This document shows, piece by piece, positions 1 through 6,812 of a stretch of 13,993 bases of DNA; within the stretch, counting starts at the first letter, position 1; the number at the start of each line of letters is the position of its first letter. The stretch comes from an uncultured Flavobacteriales bacterium (GTDB lineage Bacteria > Bacteroidota > Bacteroidia > Flavobacteriales > Crocinitomicaceae). The position numbers were made by a program, and so were the translations under genes. The notes below the pieces were generated by a model. That model had not been told where the DNA came from. It did not search any database and was given only the letters and a program-made list of their open reading frames with translations. The stretch lies in contig CAMPIU010000029.1 in assembly GCA_946886545.1 (NCBI GenBank), positions 1-13,993 on the forward strand, read 5' to 3'.

Positions 1-174
1 CAACACTATGAAATTGCAAGCTACGGAACGCTTGTTGCTTTCGCTAATACTCTGGGTGAATCTGAGGCGGCTGAATTGCTGGAGGAAACTTTGGATGAGG
101 AAAAAGAAGCCGATCAACTCTTAACGGAAATTGCCATGTCGTCCATTAACCTGGATGCGGCAAGCGAAGAATAA
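1..174 (+). CDS. DUF892 (YciE/YciF-like) ferritin-fold protein, C-terminal part
   Basis: Only the last 57 codons are in the window; the frame is open from base 1 to the TAA at 172-174. The visible residues form one long acidic helix with the pattern QHYEIASYGTLVAFANTLG followed by a run of the type LLEETLDEEKEAD. This is the last-helix signature of the DUF892 / YciE-YciF family, whose QHYE and E..KEAD acidic residues lie in the four-helix ferritin-like bundle. Members are soluble cytoplasmic proteins linked to stress responses; a metal-binding role is inferred from the fold and not proven. The N-terminal helices lie outside the window, so length and start cannot be judged. A hairpin follows 35 bases after the stop, suggesting this gene ends its own transcript before the YtxH-type gene. 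The family call is made from recognised motifs only, without alignment. Confidence 0.82.
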   Translation, partial: QHYEIASYGTLVAFANTLGESEAAELLEETLDEEKEADQLLTEIAMSSINLDAASEE

Positions 175-207
175 AATTATCAAGCAGGCTGTAGGTAATG
201 AGTTACA

Positions 208-242
208 TCAAAGGGGGAGTCTGAAAAAGTTCCCCCTTTATC
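208..242 (+). terminator. GGGGGA/TCCCCC hairpin, probable terminator of the DUF892 gene
   Basis: AAAGGGGGA at 210-218 pairs perfectly with TCCCCCTTT at 231-239, a 9-bp stem with a 12-base loop. It lies 35 bases after the DUF892 stop and 43 bases before the next start. The descending arm ends in only three T residues, so the U-tract is short. Termination is the simplest reading; an mRNA-stabilising 3' hairpin would look the same. Confidence 0.55.
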
Positions 243-282
243 ATACTCCGGCCTGAATCATTTTTTATTAAAAACTGAGAAA

Positions 283-489
283 ATGAAAACGGGAGAAGAA
301 AAATCAAAGAAAAAGATGAAATCCGGTGATGTTTCAAAAATGGTAAAAGCATTTACCACCGGGGCTGCAGCGGGTTTTGCGGCTGGAATTCTTTTTGCAC
401 CTGATAAGGGAAGCACTACGAGGGAGAAAGTGAAAGGTCTGTTGAGAGAGCTTGGAGAGGAATTGAGTGATGCATTGGAAGACAAATGA
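283..489 (+). CDS. small YtxH-domain protein
   Basis: A 68-residue protein. Residues 1-20 are lysine-rich and polar. Residues 24-40 form a Gly/Ala-rich hydrophobic stretch (TTGAAAGFAAGILFAPDKG) followed by S-T-T-R-E-K, the hallmark of YtxH-type proteins (GxLfAPxxGxxTR). The rest is an amphipathic acidic helix. YtxH relatives are small membrane-associated proteins, often stress-induced and of unknown biochemical function; insertion of the Gly/Ala segment into the membrane is inferred. There is no clear Shine-Dalgarno sequence, only an A-rich leader (AAAACTGAGAAA), as is usual in Bacteroidota. It is separated from the upstream DUF892 gene by a hairpin; the two are plausibly part of the same stress-related neighbourhood rather than one transcript. 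Length is at the short end of the family. Confidence 0.8.
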   Translation: MKTGEEKSKKKMKSGDVSKMVKAFTTGAAAGFAAGILFAPDKGSTTREKVKGLLRELGEELSDALEDK

Positions 490-534
490 ATAAGTCATTT
501 CGGCTGCCACAAGATGGTGTTTTTTAACAGTTGC

Positions 535-569
535 CTTGTCTGCATTATAGACATCCTTCCTTAACTTTG
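535..569 (+). promoter_or_regulatory. Bacteroidota-type promoter of the DUF763 gene
   Basis: TAACTTTG at 562-569 matches the Bacteroidota -7 consensus TAnnTTTG exactly. CTTG at 535-538 could be the -33 box (TTTG in the consensus) but lies 23 bases away, a little far. The box ends three bases before the ATG at 573, so a transcript started from it would be leaderless or nearly so. This placement also argues that the gene does not start at the upstream in-frame TTG at 531. Confidence 0.5.
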
Positions 570-572
570 TAT

Positions 573-1796
573 ATGCCCAAACTTTATTTCGATTCGAGAC
601 GTTATGCTGATCTTCCATTGCATTATGGAAAGGTGCCGCCATGGCTGGCAGAACGGATGCGTTTGCTTGGCGGAGCCATTGTTGAATCGATTGTGCTTGA
701 GTACGGGAAATCAGCTGTTTTAAGTCGGTTAAGCGATCCTTTTTGGTTCCAGGCATTCGGCTGTGTTCTCGGAATGGATTGGCATTCTTCCGGGATTACT
801 ACTTCTGTGATGGGAGCATTGAAAGGAGCAATCAATCCGCGTGCCGGTGAATTGGGTATTTATATCGCCGGCGGGAAAGGGAAATACTCCAGGGAAACAC
901 CGAATGAATTGCTGCGTTTCTCCGACAGGACCGGATTGGATGGTAATAAACTTGCACGCTTCAGCAGGTTAACAGCTAAGGTCGACAATAACACGATCCA
1001 GGACGGATTCCAGATTTACATGCACAATTTTGTAGTAAGCAATGAAGGTGAATGGGCAGTAATCCAGCAGGGAATGGATGACTCTTCGGGTATGGCACGC
1101 CGGTACCATTGGCATTCGGAAACTGTAAAATCATTTATTGAAACACCGCACAGTTTTATTTACGGGAAAAATCAGGGAGAGATCCTCAATTTGACTGACG
1201 CGAAAGCAGGCTCTGCGAAAGCCGGTATATTGGACCTGGTAGCCGAAAAACCTTCGCTGATCATTCCTGAAGTACAGAAATTAATCCTTCCCGGTCACCA
1301 CGATGTGAAAGTTGAGGATGTGAATCTGAAACGCCTGGGAAGTGTTCTGGCACTTGCTCATGACAAAGGATTACGCGATTTCGAATCCTTGCTCTTACTG
1401 GAAGGAGTTGGTCCCCGAACCGTACAATCATTGGCACTGGTTAGTGAGATCATTCATGGAACACCTTCCCGATTCAGCGATCCAGCCCGTTTCTCTTTTG
1501 CACACGGTGGAAAAGACGGTCATCCGTTTCCTGTTCCTACAAAAGTGTATGATGAAACAATAGAGGTTCTCAGAACAGCTGTAGAAAAAGCAAAGATCGG
1601 AAATGCCGACAAGAGTCAGGCGATTAAAAACCTGCACCTGGTGTCTCAGATCGTTGAGCAGCAATTTGTACCCGACGAAGATTTGTTCGACCGGGCAATT
1701 GCAAAGGAGCGGGCGGATTCCCATCGTTACGGCGGACGAACCATCTACGGAAAAGCTCAGCCTCCGAAAGATGACGGACAGCTGAGCTTGTTTTAA
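573..1796 (+). CDS. DUF763 protein with helix-hairpin-helix and C-terminal clamp-like motif
   Basis: A 407-residue DUF763 protein. The family opening is clear: Y-ADLPLHYGKVPPWLAERM at residues 11-29. The conserved core includes GMARRYHWH (about 173-181) and a histidine/aspartate-rich middle. Around residues 270-293 is a helix-hairpin-helix-like segment, LLLEGVGPRTVQSLALVSE, whose GVGPRT turn (278-283) is of the DNA-backbone-contacting kind; an HGGKDGHPFPVP segment follows. The protein ends in GQLSLF, matching the bacterial sliding-clamp-binding consensus QL[S/D]LF at residues 403-407. No enzymatic activity is established for DUF763 as far as I know. Binding to DNA and to the replication clamp is my inference from these two motifs. 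The frame is open from a TTG at 531, but the ATG at 573 sits just after a -7 box and immediately before the family's usual N-terminus, so I start there. No Shine-Dalgarno sequence is visible. Confidence 0.88.
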   Translation: MPKLYFDSRRYADLPLHYGKVPPWLAERMRLLGGAIVESIVLEYGKSAVLSRLSDPFWFQAFGCVLGMDWHSSGITTSVMGALKGAINPRAGELGIYIAGGKGKYSRETPNELLRFSDRTGLDGNKLARFSRLTAKVDNNTIQDGFQIYMHNFVVSNEGEWAVIQQGMDDSSGMARRYHWHSETVKSFIETPHSFIYGKNQGEILNLTDAKAGSAKAGILDLVAEKPSLIIPEVQKLILPGHHDVKVEDVNLKRLGSVLALAHDKGLRDFESLLLLEGVGPRTVQSLALVSEIIHGTPSRFSDPARFSFAHGGKDGHPFPVPTKVYDETIEVLRTAVEKAKIGNADKSQAIKNLHLVSQIVEQQFVPDEDLFDRAIAKERADSHRYGGRTIYGKAQPPKDDGQLSLF

Positions 1797-1815
1797 ATCA
1801 GAAATGAACAGAACT

Positions 1816-2013
1816 CTAAGAATCGGTGTCTTTTTGTGCTTTATTTCTTATTGGAAGTCCTTTTTTTGGTTCCCTTTTATTGGTTTTTTTATCTGACTCT
1901 TTCATCCCTGAAGGATTGTCTTGTTTCAATTCTTCATTTTCTGATTTTTTTGCTTCTCGTGTCATAACTCCTGAGTTTAATTCATAATCAATTAACCAGT
2001 TGTTTCTACCCAT
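1816..2013 (-). CDS. small lysine/glutamate-rich hypothetical protein
   Basis: A 65-residue reading frame starting MGRNNWLIDYELNSGVMTRE and continuing as a very charged, low-complexity tail rich in Lys, Glu, Asn, Asp and Ser, with no hydrophobic segment. It should be soluble and largely disordered; I recognise no family. It is convergent with the DUF763 gene (19 bases from its stop) and divergent from the DUF72 gene. Support for it being real: it fills an otherwise empty gap, has a clean ATG, and a near-consensus -7 box (TAACTTTA) lies ten bases before that ATG in the right orientation. Against: it is short and low-complexity. Expression or conservation would decide it. Confidence 0.5.
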   Translation of the reverse strand: MGRNNWLIDYELNSGVMTREAKKSENEELKQDNPSGMKESDKKTNKREPKKGLPIRNKAQKDTDS

Positions 2014-2023
2014 GCTGGAATAC

Positions 2024-2055
2024 TAAAGTTAAGCCATCCGGAGGTCGTTCGGAAA
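2024..2055 (-). promoter_or_regulatory. possible promoter of the 65-residue gene
   Basis: Read on the minus strand, TAACTTTA (2024-2031) matches seven of eight positions of TAnnTTTG, and TTTC (2052-2055) lies 20 bases upstream as a three-of-four match to the -33 TTTG. The -7 box ends ten bases before the ATG at 2013. The spacing is right for the Bacteroidota primary sigma factor. Confidence 0.4.
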
Positions 2056-2083
2056 CTATTATTGTTGTAAATTGTTAAGTGTG

Positions 2084-2809
2084 ATGAAAACAAATCAATA
2101 CATCGGTTGTTCGGGATATTACTATCCTGCATGGAAGAAAAAATTCTATCCGGAAGGTTTGCAACCAAAAGGCTGGCTCGAATATTACAGCCGTATTTTC
2201 AATACGGTTGAGTTGAACGGAACCTTTTACCGGACTCCGAAACCTGCCGACCTGAAGAAGTATTACGATGTTACTCCGCCTGATTTCAGGTTTTCAGTTA
2301 AAATGAGCAAGCAGATCACTCACATTCGAAAATTGAAGGAAACACAAGAGCTGATAGAAGAATTCCAGGCTCTGATCAGGGATGGTTTGCAGGAAAAATG
2401 TATGCACTTTTTATTCCAGCTTCCGCCTTCTTTTCATTACACCGATGAGAATCTTTCGCTGGTATTGGAAGTGGTTCCGCATCATCCTGAAAATGTGATT
2501 GAGTTCAGACATGTTTCCTGGTGGAATGAGATCGTGCGGAAGAAGTTGTCTGAAGCAGGTATAACCTTTTGTAACGTGGATTTCCCTGGAATGGAGACCT
2601 TCTTCATACATACAACCAGGTCTTTTTATCTACGCCTGCACGGGAACCCGGTTCTGTTCAAATCAGCTTATGAAATTCAGGATTTAAAACGATTCTATGA
2701 AGATATCCCTGAAGAGTGTCAGGACAGATGTATTTATTTCAATAATACCTATTACGAAGCAGGGTTTACCAATGCATTACAGCTTCAAAAAGTAGCGAAG
2801 GGAGAATGA
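2084..2809 (+). CDS. DUF72 (YecE-like) TIM-barrel protein
   Basis: A 241-residue DUF72 protein. The family opening is present: YIGCSGYYYPAW at residues 6-17, then KKFYPEGL. It is followed by FNTVELNGTFYRTP (about 43-56) and FRFSVKMSKQITH (about 70-82), which carry the conserved Glu, Asn and Lys of the barrel. The C-terminal part has LRLHG and IYFNNT, then a stretch ending with N-A-L-Q-L as in the family's YFNNxxxGxAxxNA motif. DUF72 structures are TIM barrels resembling endonuclease IV and xylose isomerase; the reaction is unknown to me. Length is near normal. In-frame TTG (2072) and GTG (2081) codons lie just upstream, but ATG at 2084 gives the usual short N-terminus (MKTNQYIG). It follows the DUF763 gene in the same direction with a small opposite-strand gene between, so it probably has its own promoter. 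Confidence 0.9.
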   Translation: MKTNQYIGCSGYYYPAWKKKFYPEGLQPKGWLEYYSRIFNTVELNGTFYRTPKPADLKKYYDVTPPDFRFSVKMSKQITHIRKLKETQELIEEFQALIRDGLQEKCMHFLFQLPPSFHYTDENLSLVLEVVPHHPENVIEFRHVSWWNEIVRKKLSEAGITFCNVDFPGMETFFIHTTRSFYLRLHGNPVLFKSAYEIQDLKRFYEDIPEECQDRCIYFNNTYYEAGFTNALQLQKVAKGE

Positions 2810-3112
2810 ATTTGACCCTTCCGGGGCATGAATTGTCCGGATCAGAAGTTAGAAATAATACACTTGATTTATCTAAGTTTTTAAATTTTTACAATAGTAA
2901 GAATTATGCAAATAGTTTAAAGAATTCTATAAGCTCTTCATATTCTATCTTCCTAAATTTAAATAGAGTTAAGTAGTCCATGTGTGGTAGTGTGGGTTAA
3001 TGTTAACAGGGGGAGATTGAGGTGAAGGTTAAGCTCCCCCTCTTAACACACTTCGAAATTTACCTGATCAACAGAATCTGAATTTACTATTCACTGTTAA
3101 TTTTAGAATAAG
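2810..3112. other. AT-rich intergenic region with one long hairpin
   Basis: About 300 bases without a convincing gene on either strand. Bases 2860-2960 are strongly AT-rich (runs such as TTTTTAAATTTTTACAATAG). A purine-rich hairpin at 3001-3048 is the only clear structure. No TAnnTTTG box with a partner at proper spacing is evident, although TAAGTTTT near 2874 is a partial match. An untranslated RNA ending at the hairpin is possible but not shown. Confidence 0.6.
3001..3048. terminator. long interrupted hairpin, possible terminator or RNA element
   Basis: TGTTAA (3001-3006) plus AGGGGGAG (3008-3015) pairs with CTCCCCCT (3034-3041) plus TTAACA (3043-3048), with a single C-C mismatch, giving 14 base pairs around an 18-base loop. 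There is no T-run after the descending arm on the plus strand. It lies about 190 bases after the DUF72 stop. The GGGGGAG/CCCCC core resembles the hairpin at 210-239. Confidence 0.5.
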
Positions 3113-3190
3113 ATGAGATTACTGGTCAGCATTGTAGCACTTCTTATTATTTGGGTTGGGCTATTGTTCGTGTTTTCAGATAAATCCTGA
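3113..3190 (+). CDS. 25-residue single-span membrane peptide
   Basis: ATG at 3113 to TGA at 3188-3190 encodes a 25-residue peptide: a short MRLL start, a hydrophobic span of about 17 residues (VSIVALLIIWVGLLFVF), and a polar SDKS tail. That is the shape of a small integral membrane protein with one transmembrane helix. It ends 21 bases before the DUF6766-type membrane gene on the same strand, so the two may be cotranscribed. A partial -7 match (TAATTTTA at 3098-3105) ends seven bases upstream of the ATG, but I see no good -33 partner. No family is recognised. A random frame this short is quite possible; the compact hydrophobic segment bounded by polar ends and the tight spacing are the only support. 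Confidence 0.42.
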   Translation: MRLLVSIVALLIIWVGLLFVFSDKS

Positions 3191-3211
3191 TAACATAGGA
3201 AAGAAATTACG

Positions 3212-3943
3212 ATGAAATCCCATTCGGCAATCGGAGGTATCCGCCGTTTGGCAAAGAGCTATGTCCACACATTCAATCATATGAAAAGAGCTAATTTCCT
3301 AAAACGCAATGCGCTTTCAATTACATTCTTCCTGTTAATGATTTTTTCCATAAGCGGACAGATATATACAGGTTGGAAGGAGCACAATGATTTTTTAAAT
3401 TCTTACGATCAATCCGGAACAAGCATGGCTGTCTACCTGGCAAGCGGACATTTTCTCCAGGCCACTTTTGAGAATTGGGAAAGTGAGTTCTTTCAAATGG
3501 CTTTGTTCGTTATTCTGACTGTTTTTATGAAGCAGGAAGGTTCTTCCGAGTCACGCCCGATGGAAGAGGAGCCAACAGACAAAAAAGGAGAATGCAAACC
3601 ATTGAAGAATTCACCCTGGCCGGTCAGAAAAGGAGGAGTTGCACTTCTGCTTTACAAACATTCACTATCCCTAGTTTTGTTCCTGTTGTTCTTGATTTCC
3701 TTTGGACTTCATTGGTATGGCAGCTTCCTCGATTATAATGAACAGCAGTCATTGGAAGGTTTGCCGCTGGCAACAGCCGGTGCCTATTTGGGATATTCCA
3801 AATTTTGGTTTGAATCGTTTCAGAATTGGCAGAGTGAGTTTCTTTCTATTTTCGCGATTATTTTCCTTTCGATCTATCTTCGGCAGGCCGGTTCATCCCA
3901 ATCAAAAAAGGTCAATGCACCACACTCTGAAACAGGAGAATAG
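3212..3943 (+). CDS. DUF6766-type integral membrane protein with internal duplication
   Basis: A 243-residue protein with about four membrane spans (roughly 35-53, 93-107, 150-168 and 209-224). It is a tandem duplication: residues 29-115 and 146-232 share FL..NALSI/LYKHSLSL starts, a YTGW/WYGS turn, ENWESEF (87-93) versus QNWQSEF (204-210), and QEGSSESR (108-115) versus QAGSSQSK (225-232). A charged linker (about 113-140) joins them. The second-copy motif NWQSEF plus LRQAGS is, from memory, the DUF6766 signature; function is unknown to me. The start is uncertain: ATG 3212 gives an extra 23 basic residues before the internal MKRANFLKRNALS start at residue 24. A weak AGGAAAG lies upstream of 3212, which I keep. 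The gene follows a 25-residue membrane peptide and converges on pncC with a 16-base gap. Confidence 0.78.
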   Translation: MKSHSAIGGIRRLAKSYVHTFNHMKRANFLKRNALSITFFLLMIFSISGQIYTGWKEHNDFLNSYDQSGTSMAVYLASGHFLQATFENWESEFFQMALFVILTVFMKQEGSSESRPMEEEPTDKKGECKPLKNSPWPVRKGGVALLLYKHSLSLVLFLLFLISFGLHWYGSFLDYNEQQSLEGLPLATAGAYLGYSKFWFESFQNWQSEFLSIFAIIFLSIYLRQAGSSQSKKVNAPHSETGE

Positions 3944-3959
3944 TTTAACGGCTTGCTCA

Positions 3960-4448
3960 TTAGCTGTTCTTTTGCTCTTTGAGCAATTTCAGAATAAGTT
4001 TATATAACTCCAGAGCCGCTTTTTTTTTAATTTCCAAGGGTGTTCCGCGGAATAATTTTTGAAAATCATACGTCTTCCTTTTATAACGGATCGCATAAAA
4101 AACGGTTCCTACGGGTTTGTCTTTAGTTTCGCTTCCGTCTGCAGATGCAAGCCCGGTAATGGCAGCATAGACATCTGCTTCCATAAGTTCCGAAAGATTG
4201 CGGGCCATCTGATGTGTTACTTCATGCGATTCACAGGTATAACGCCGAATGCTTGTTCTTTTTATATTCAGCAGTTCCATTTTGGCCTTGGGTGTATAAC
4301 ACACAAGCGAGGCGATCAAAACGTCAGAAACACCAATACAGGAAGAAAGTTTCATCGCTGCAAGTCCACATGTCATGCTTTCGGCCAAAACCAGCGTCAA
4401 TCCTTCTTCCTGCATTTCTCGGATGAGATCATTTGCCTTATTCCGCAT
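3960..4448 (-). CDS. pncC: CinA C-terminal / PncC-like nicotinamide-nucleotide amidase
   Basis: A 162-residue stand-alone CinA-C domain, the usual length for PncC, which deamidates nicotinamide mononucleotide to nicotinate mononucleotide in NAD recycling. The family order is kept: LVLAESMTCG (residues 19-28), a CYTPKAK strand-turn (50-56), CESHEVTHQMAR (about 71-82), and ITGLASADGSETKDKPVGTV (about 95-114). However, the usual AESCTGG is AESMTCG and the usual TGIAGPDGG is TGLASADGS, so two glycine/proline positions in the active-site loops are changed; the serine and both lysine-containing motifs remain. It is probably still a PncC relative, but activity is not assured. It begins 18 bases after the stop of the glycosyltransferase gene on the same strand and is probably the last gene of that operon. 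ATG start is clear. Confidence 0.82.
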   Translation of the reverse strand: MRNKANDLIREMQEEGLTLVLAESMTCGLAAMKLSSCIGVSDVLIASLVCYTPKAKMELLNIKRTSIRRYTCESHEVTHQMARNLSELMEADVYAAITGLASADGSETKDKPVGTVFYAIRYKRKTYDFQKLFRGTPLEIKKKAALELYKLILKLLKEQKNS

Positions 4449-4466
4449 AAATACGCTTATTCTTAA

Positions 4467-6812
4467 TTAATAGCTTTCCTGGGATACCAAAATCAATTTT
4501 TTTGATTTAGAAACCCGCATCTTTTGCTGTTTTTCGATTGTCATTCGCGCAATTAAGTAACTGATTGTCGATTCTGCCCCCTGGTTTAAATTAATATGTT
4601 CACGCTCTAATCCGTCATAACATCCGCCTGTACATGGGTTGTAAATAATGCGCGACAGATGGTTGTTTCCTAAGAACCAACTAAAGGCCAATTGAGCTTT
4701 TTCATGGTAATCGCTGATTTCGAACACCTGGTAAAAATGATCAAGTGCTATGATGGTGTAAGCCACATCAATAGGTTGTTCTCCGAATTCTTCCGGTTTT
4801 TGCCCTTTATGCAGCCAGCTTTTATTCGAGATAGGTTTGATTCCTGTTTTGGTGAATGTGAGAGATAACAGGAAATCAAAGGATTTCTTTGCAACCAGTT
4901 TATAGAATTTATCTCCTGTTTCTTCCCATGCACATAACAATGCTTCGGGCAGAATACTGTTGGCATAGGTCAGGTAACTTTCAAACCATGGCCAGTTTTC
5001 TTCGGATTCGTGACGATAGATCTCAATCAAACGATCTGCCAATAATTTAATATAGGAAGTAATGATCGGAGATTGATCGTTCAAATTACTGAAATGTAAT
5101 CCTTTGATGGTAAAGGCTATTGAACGTGGTGAATGCATGTGCTTTATATTTTTCACTGCTTTTTCAAGAATATCTCTTGCACGTATTCCTATTGATTCCG
5201 GAAGAATATGTTCTTTTGAAATGATATAACCCAAAGCCCAGATTGCTCTCCCGTTTGAATCGGAGAGATTTGTTTCATTATTCTGAGCGGTAAACTGTTC
5301 ATTGCGGTCTACATAGTTCAGGAAATCTCCTCCAGGCTGCTGGCAGAATGCAATAAATTTCAGATAGGTTTGAATAGCTACCAAACTTGCTCCGTCAAGG
5401 GTTGCTTCGTAATACATACATCTGGCAATCATTGCACGGGCATTATCATCCAGTGTATACCCGGAATCCAGGTCGGGCTGATTGATTTTAGAAAATTGGA
5501 CAATCCCGAAACGCTTGGTCAATTTACTGAAATGCGACAGATTGATATCAGGCAGTGAATATTGGAGCTTTATCTTGTCGGAAGTAAGCTGCTGGAAAAG
5601 ATTGGCATGTGCGATTGATGAGTTTTCCCATGCTGTTGGAGCAATGCGCTCTAACCCGTTGGTACTGAATTTAGTTCTTAGTATTTCATCATCCAATAAA
5701 CGCTCAACCGCTTTTGCCAATTGATCCGTGTCTCTGAAATCAACGATGATCCCTGTTTCATCATTCAGGAATTCCCTTGCGTGTGGAATAGGAGTAGAGA
5801 TGATGGGACAGCCGCAACTCATAGCATAAGAAAAGGTGCCACTGACACTTTGGTTCGGATCCTGCGAAGTAAACAGGTAAATATCCGTTAGCTGCAGGTA
5901 TTCCAATAAATCCTTCAATGACAAATATCGATTAACAAAACGAACATGATCTTCCAGGTTTAATTCACTGACTTTCGCTTTTAACATCTCACGATAGGCT
6001 TCTCCTTCTGAAGCTACTACTGTAGGATGTGTTTTTCCTAGGATCAGGAAAACTACATCCGGGTTGTGACTGACTATTTGCGGAAGTGCATTCAGGGTGG
6101 TTTCGATCCCTTTACCGGAACTCAATAAACCAAATGTTGCAAGTACTTTCTTACCTTTCAGTTCATGTTTTTCTTTCAGCACCTCTTTATCAGGATGATG
6201 TACAAGGTGTGTTCCGTGTGGGATTACCGTTATTTTCTTCGGAGGAATTGCATACTCATTTTTCAAAAGCTCTGCCGCATGGTTTGTCATTACAATAATG
6301 GAATTAGAGGAAAGTGCTACGTTTCGAACGCGTGCTTTCATCTGTCCGTTGGGATTTGGAAGTACGGTATGAAAAACGGTTATAACCGGTTTTTCCAGTA
6401 CGTGAAGAAATTTCTGAAAGGTTCCGTCATGATCAGATGGGAAAAGTCCGAATTCATGCTGTATGACCACCAGGCTGATGCGTTTGTTGTTGTTGATCTT
6501 ATTTGCCAATGAGGCATATTCAATTGGTAAGTCTGTTTGAAGAGTGTAAGTAACTTCCTCCGGATAGGAGTAATCCATCGACCCGGTTTGAAGTGCACAT
6601 ACCTGCAATTCAAACGAATGATCGAATTTCTGGTTTAAAGCGGTGAGTAAGTCCTGGGAATAAGTTGCTATCCCACACTCTCTCGGAGGATAGGATGAAA
6701 TCAATAGAACAACAGGTACCTCCTGCTTGGACAGTTGATAGTTTGCTGTAGGCAAGTGGTTTATGAAAACAGGTTGTGCGAATCGGTTTTCGGCGTTAAT
6801 TGGATGTTTCAT
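4467..6812 (-). CDS. two-domain glycosyltransferase: GT4 plus C-terminal helical (six-hairpin-like) domain
   Basis: A 781-residue cytoplasmic protein with two parts. Residues about 33-410 are a GT-B fold GT4 glycosyltransferase: LLISSYPPRECGIATYS (N-terminal glycine loop), VIPHG (196-200), TFGLLSSGKGIETTL (226-240), and a nucleotide-sugar-binding stretch SGTFSYAMSCGCPIISTP (324-341). The usual E-x7-E pair of GT4 enzymes is absent here; the second Glu position (EAM) is Tyr329. I recall this SGTxxYAMxxG form from a distinct bacterial subfamily. Residues about 425-760 are alpha-helical with TLDDNARAM (453-461), SDSNGRAIWALG (517-528) and GGCYDGLEREHINLNQGAES (729-748), suggesting an (alpha/alpha)6 glycosidase-like or epimerase-like barrel. 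The GT acceptor and donor are unknown; a mannosyl donor is inferred from the GH130 partner. It overlaps the GH130 stop by 17 bases, indicating translational coupling. Confidence 0.88.
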   Translation of the reverse strand: MKHPINAENRFAQPVFINHLPTANYQLSKQEVPVVLLISSYPPRECGIATYSQDLLTALNQKFDHSFELQVCALQTGSMDYSYPEEVTYTLQTDLPIEYASLANKINNNKRISLVVIQHEFGLFPSDHDGTFQKFLHVLEKPVITVFHTVLPNPNGQMKARVRNVALSSNSIIVMTNHAAELLKNEYAIPPKKITVIPHGTHLVHHPDKEVLKEKHELKGKKVLATFGLLSSGKGIETTLNALPQIVSHNPDVVFLILGKTHPTVVASEGEAYREMLKAKVSELNLEDHVRFVNRYLSLKDLLEYLQLTDIYLFTSQDPNQSVSGTFSYAMSCGCPIISTPIPHAREFLNDETGIIVDFRDTDQLAKAVERLLDDEILRTKFSTNGLERIAPTAWENSSIAHANLFQQLTSDKIKLQYSLPDINLSHFSKLTKRFGIVQFSKINQPDLDSGYTLDDNARAMIARCMYYEATLDGASLVAIQTYLKFIAFCQQPGGDFLNYVDRNEQFTAQNNETNLSDSNGRAIWALGYIISKEHILPESIGIRARDILEKAVKNIKHMHSPRSIAFTIKGLHFSNLNDQSPIITSYIKLLADRLIEIYRHESEENWPWFESYLTYANSILPEALLCAWEETGDKFYKLVAKKSFDFLLSLTFTKTGIKPISNKSWLHKGQKPEEFGEQPIDVAYTIIALDHFYQVFEISDYHEKAQLAFSWFLGNNHLSRIIYNPCTGGCYDGLEREHINLNQGAESTISYLIARMTIEKQQKMRVSKSKKLILVSQESY

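Noticed and set aside
531..572. TTG start for the DUF763 gene, giving 14 more residues
   Set aside because: The added residues are unlike the family start, and the -7 box TAACTTTG lies inside them.
334..756. 140-residue minus-strand frame opposite YtxH and DUF763
   Set aside because: It covers the complement of two well-supported genes and resembles no protein family.
3972..3986. TTGCTC-TTT-GAGCAA hairpin inside the end of pncC
   Set aside because: A perfect six-bp stem, but no T-run on either side and it lies in coding sequence; too weak to call a terminator for the DUF6766-type gene.
4059..4466. 135-residue plus-strand frame opposite pncC
   Set aside because: It is the complement of a gene with clear family motifs.
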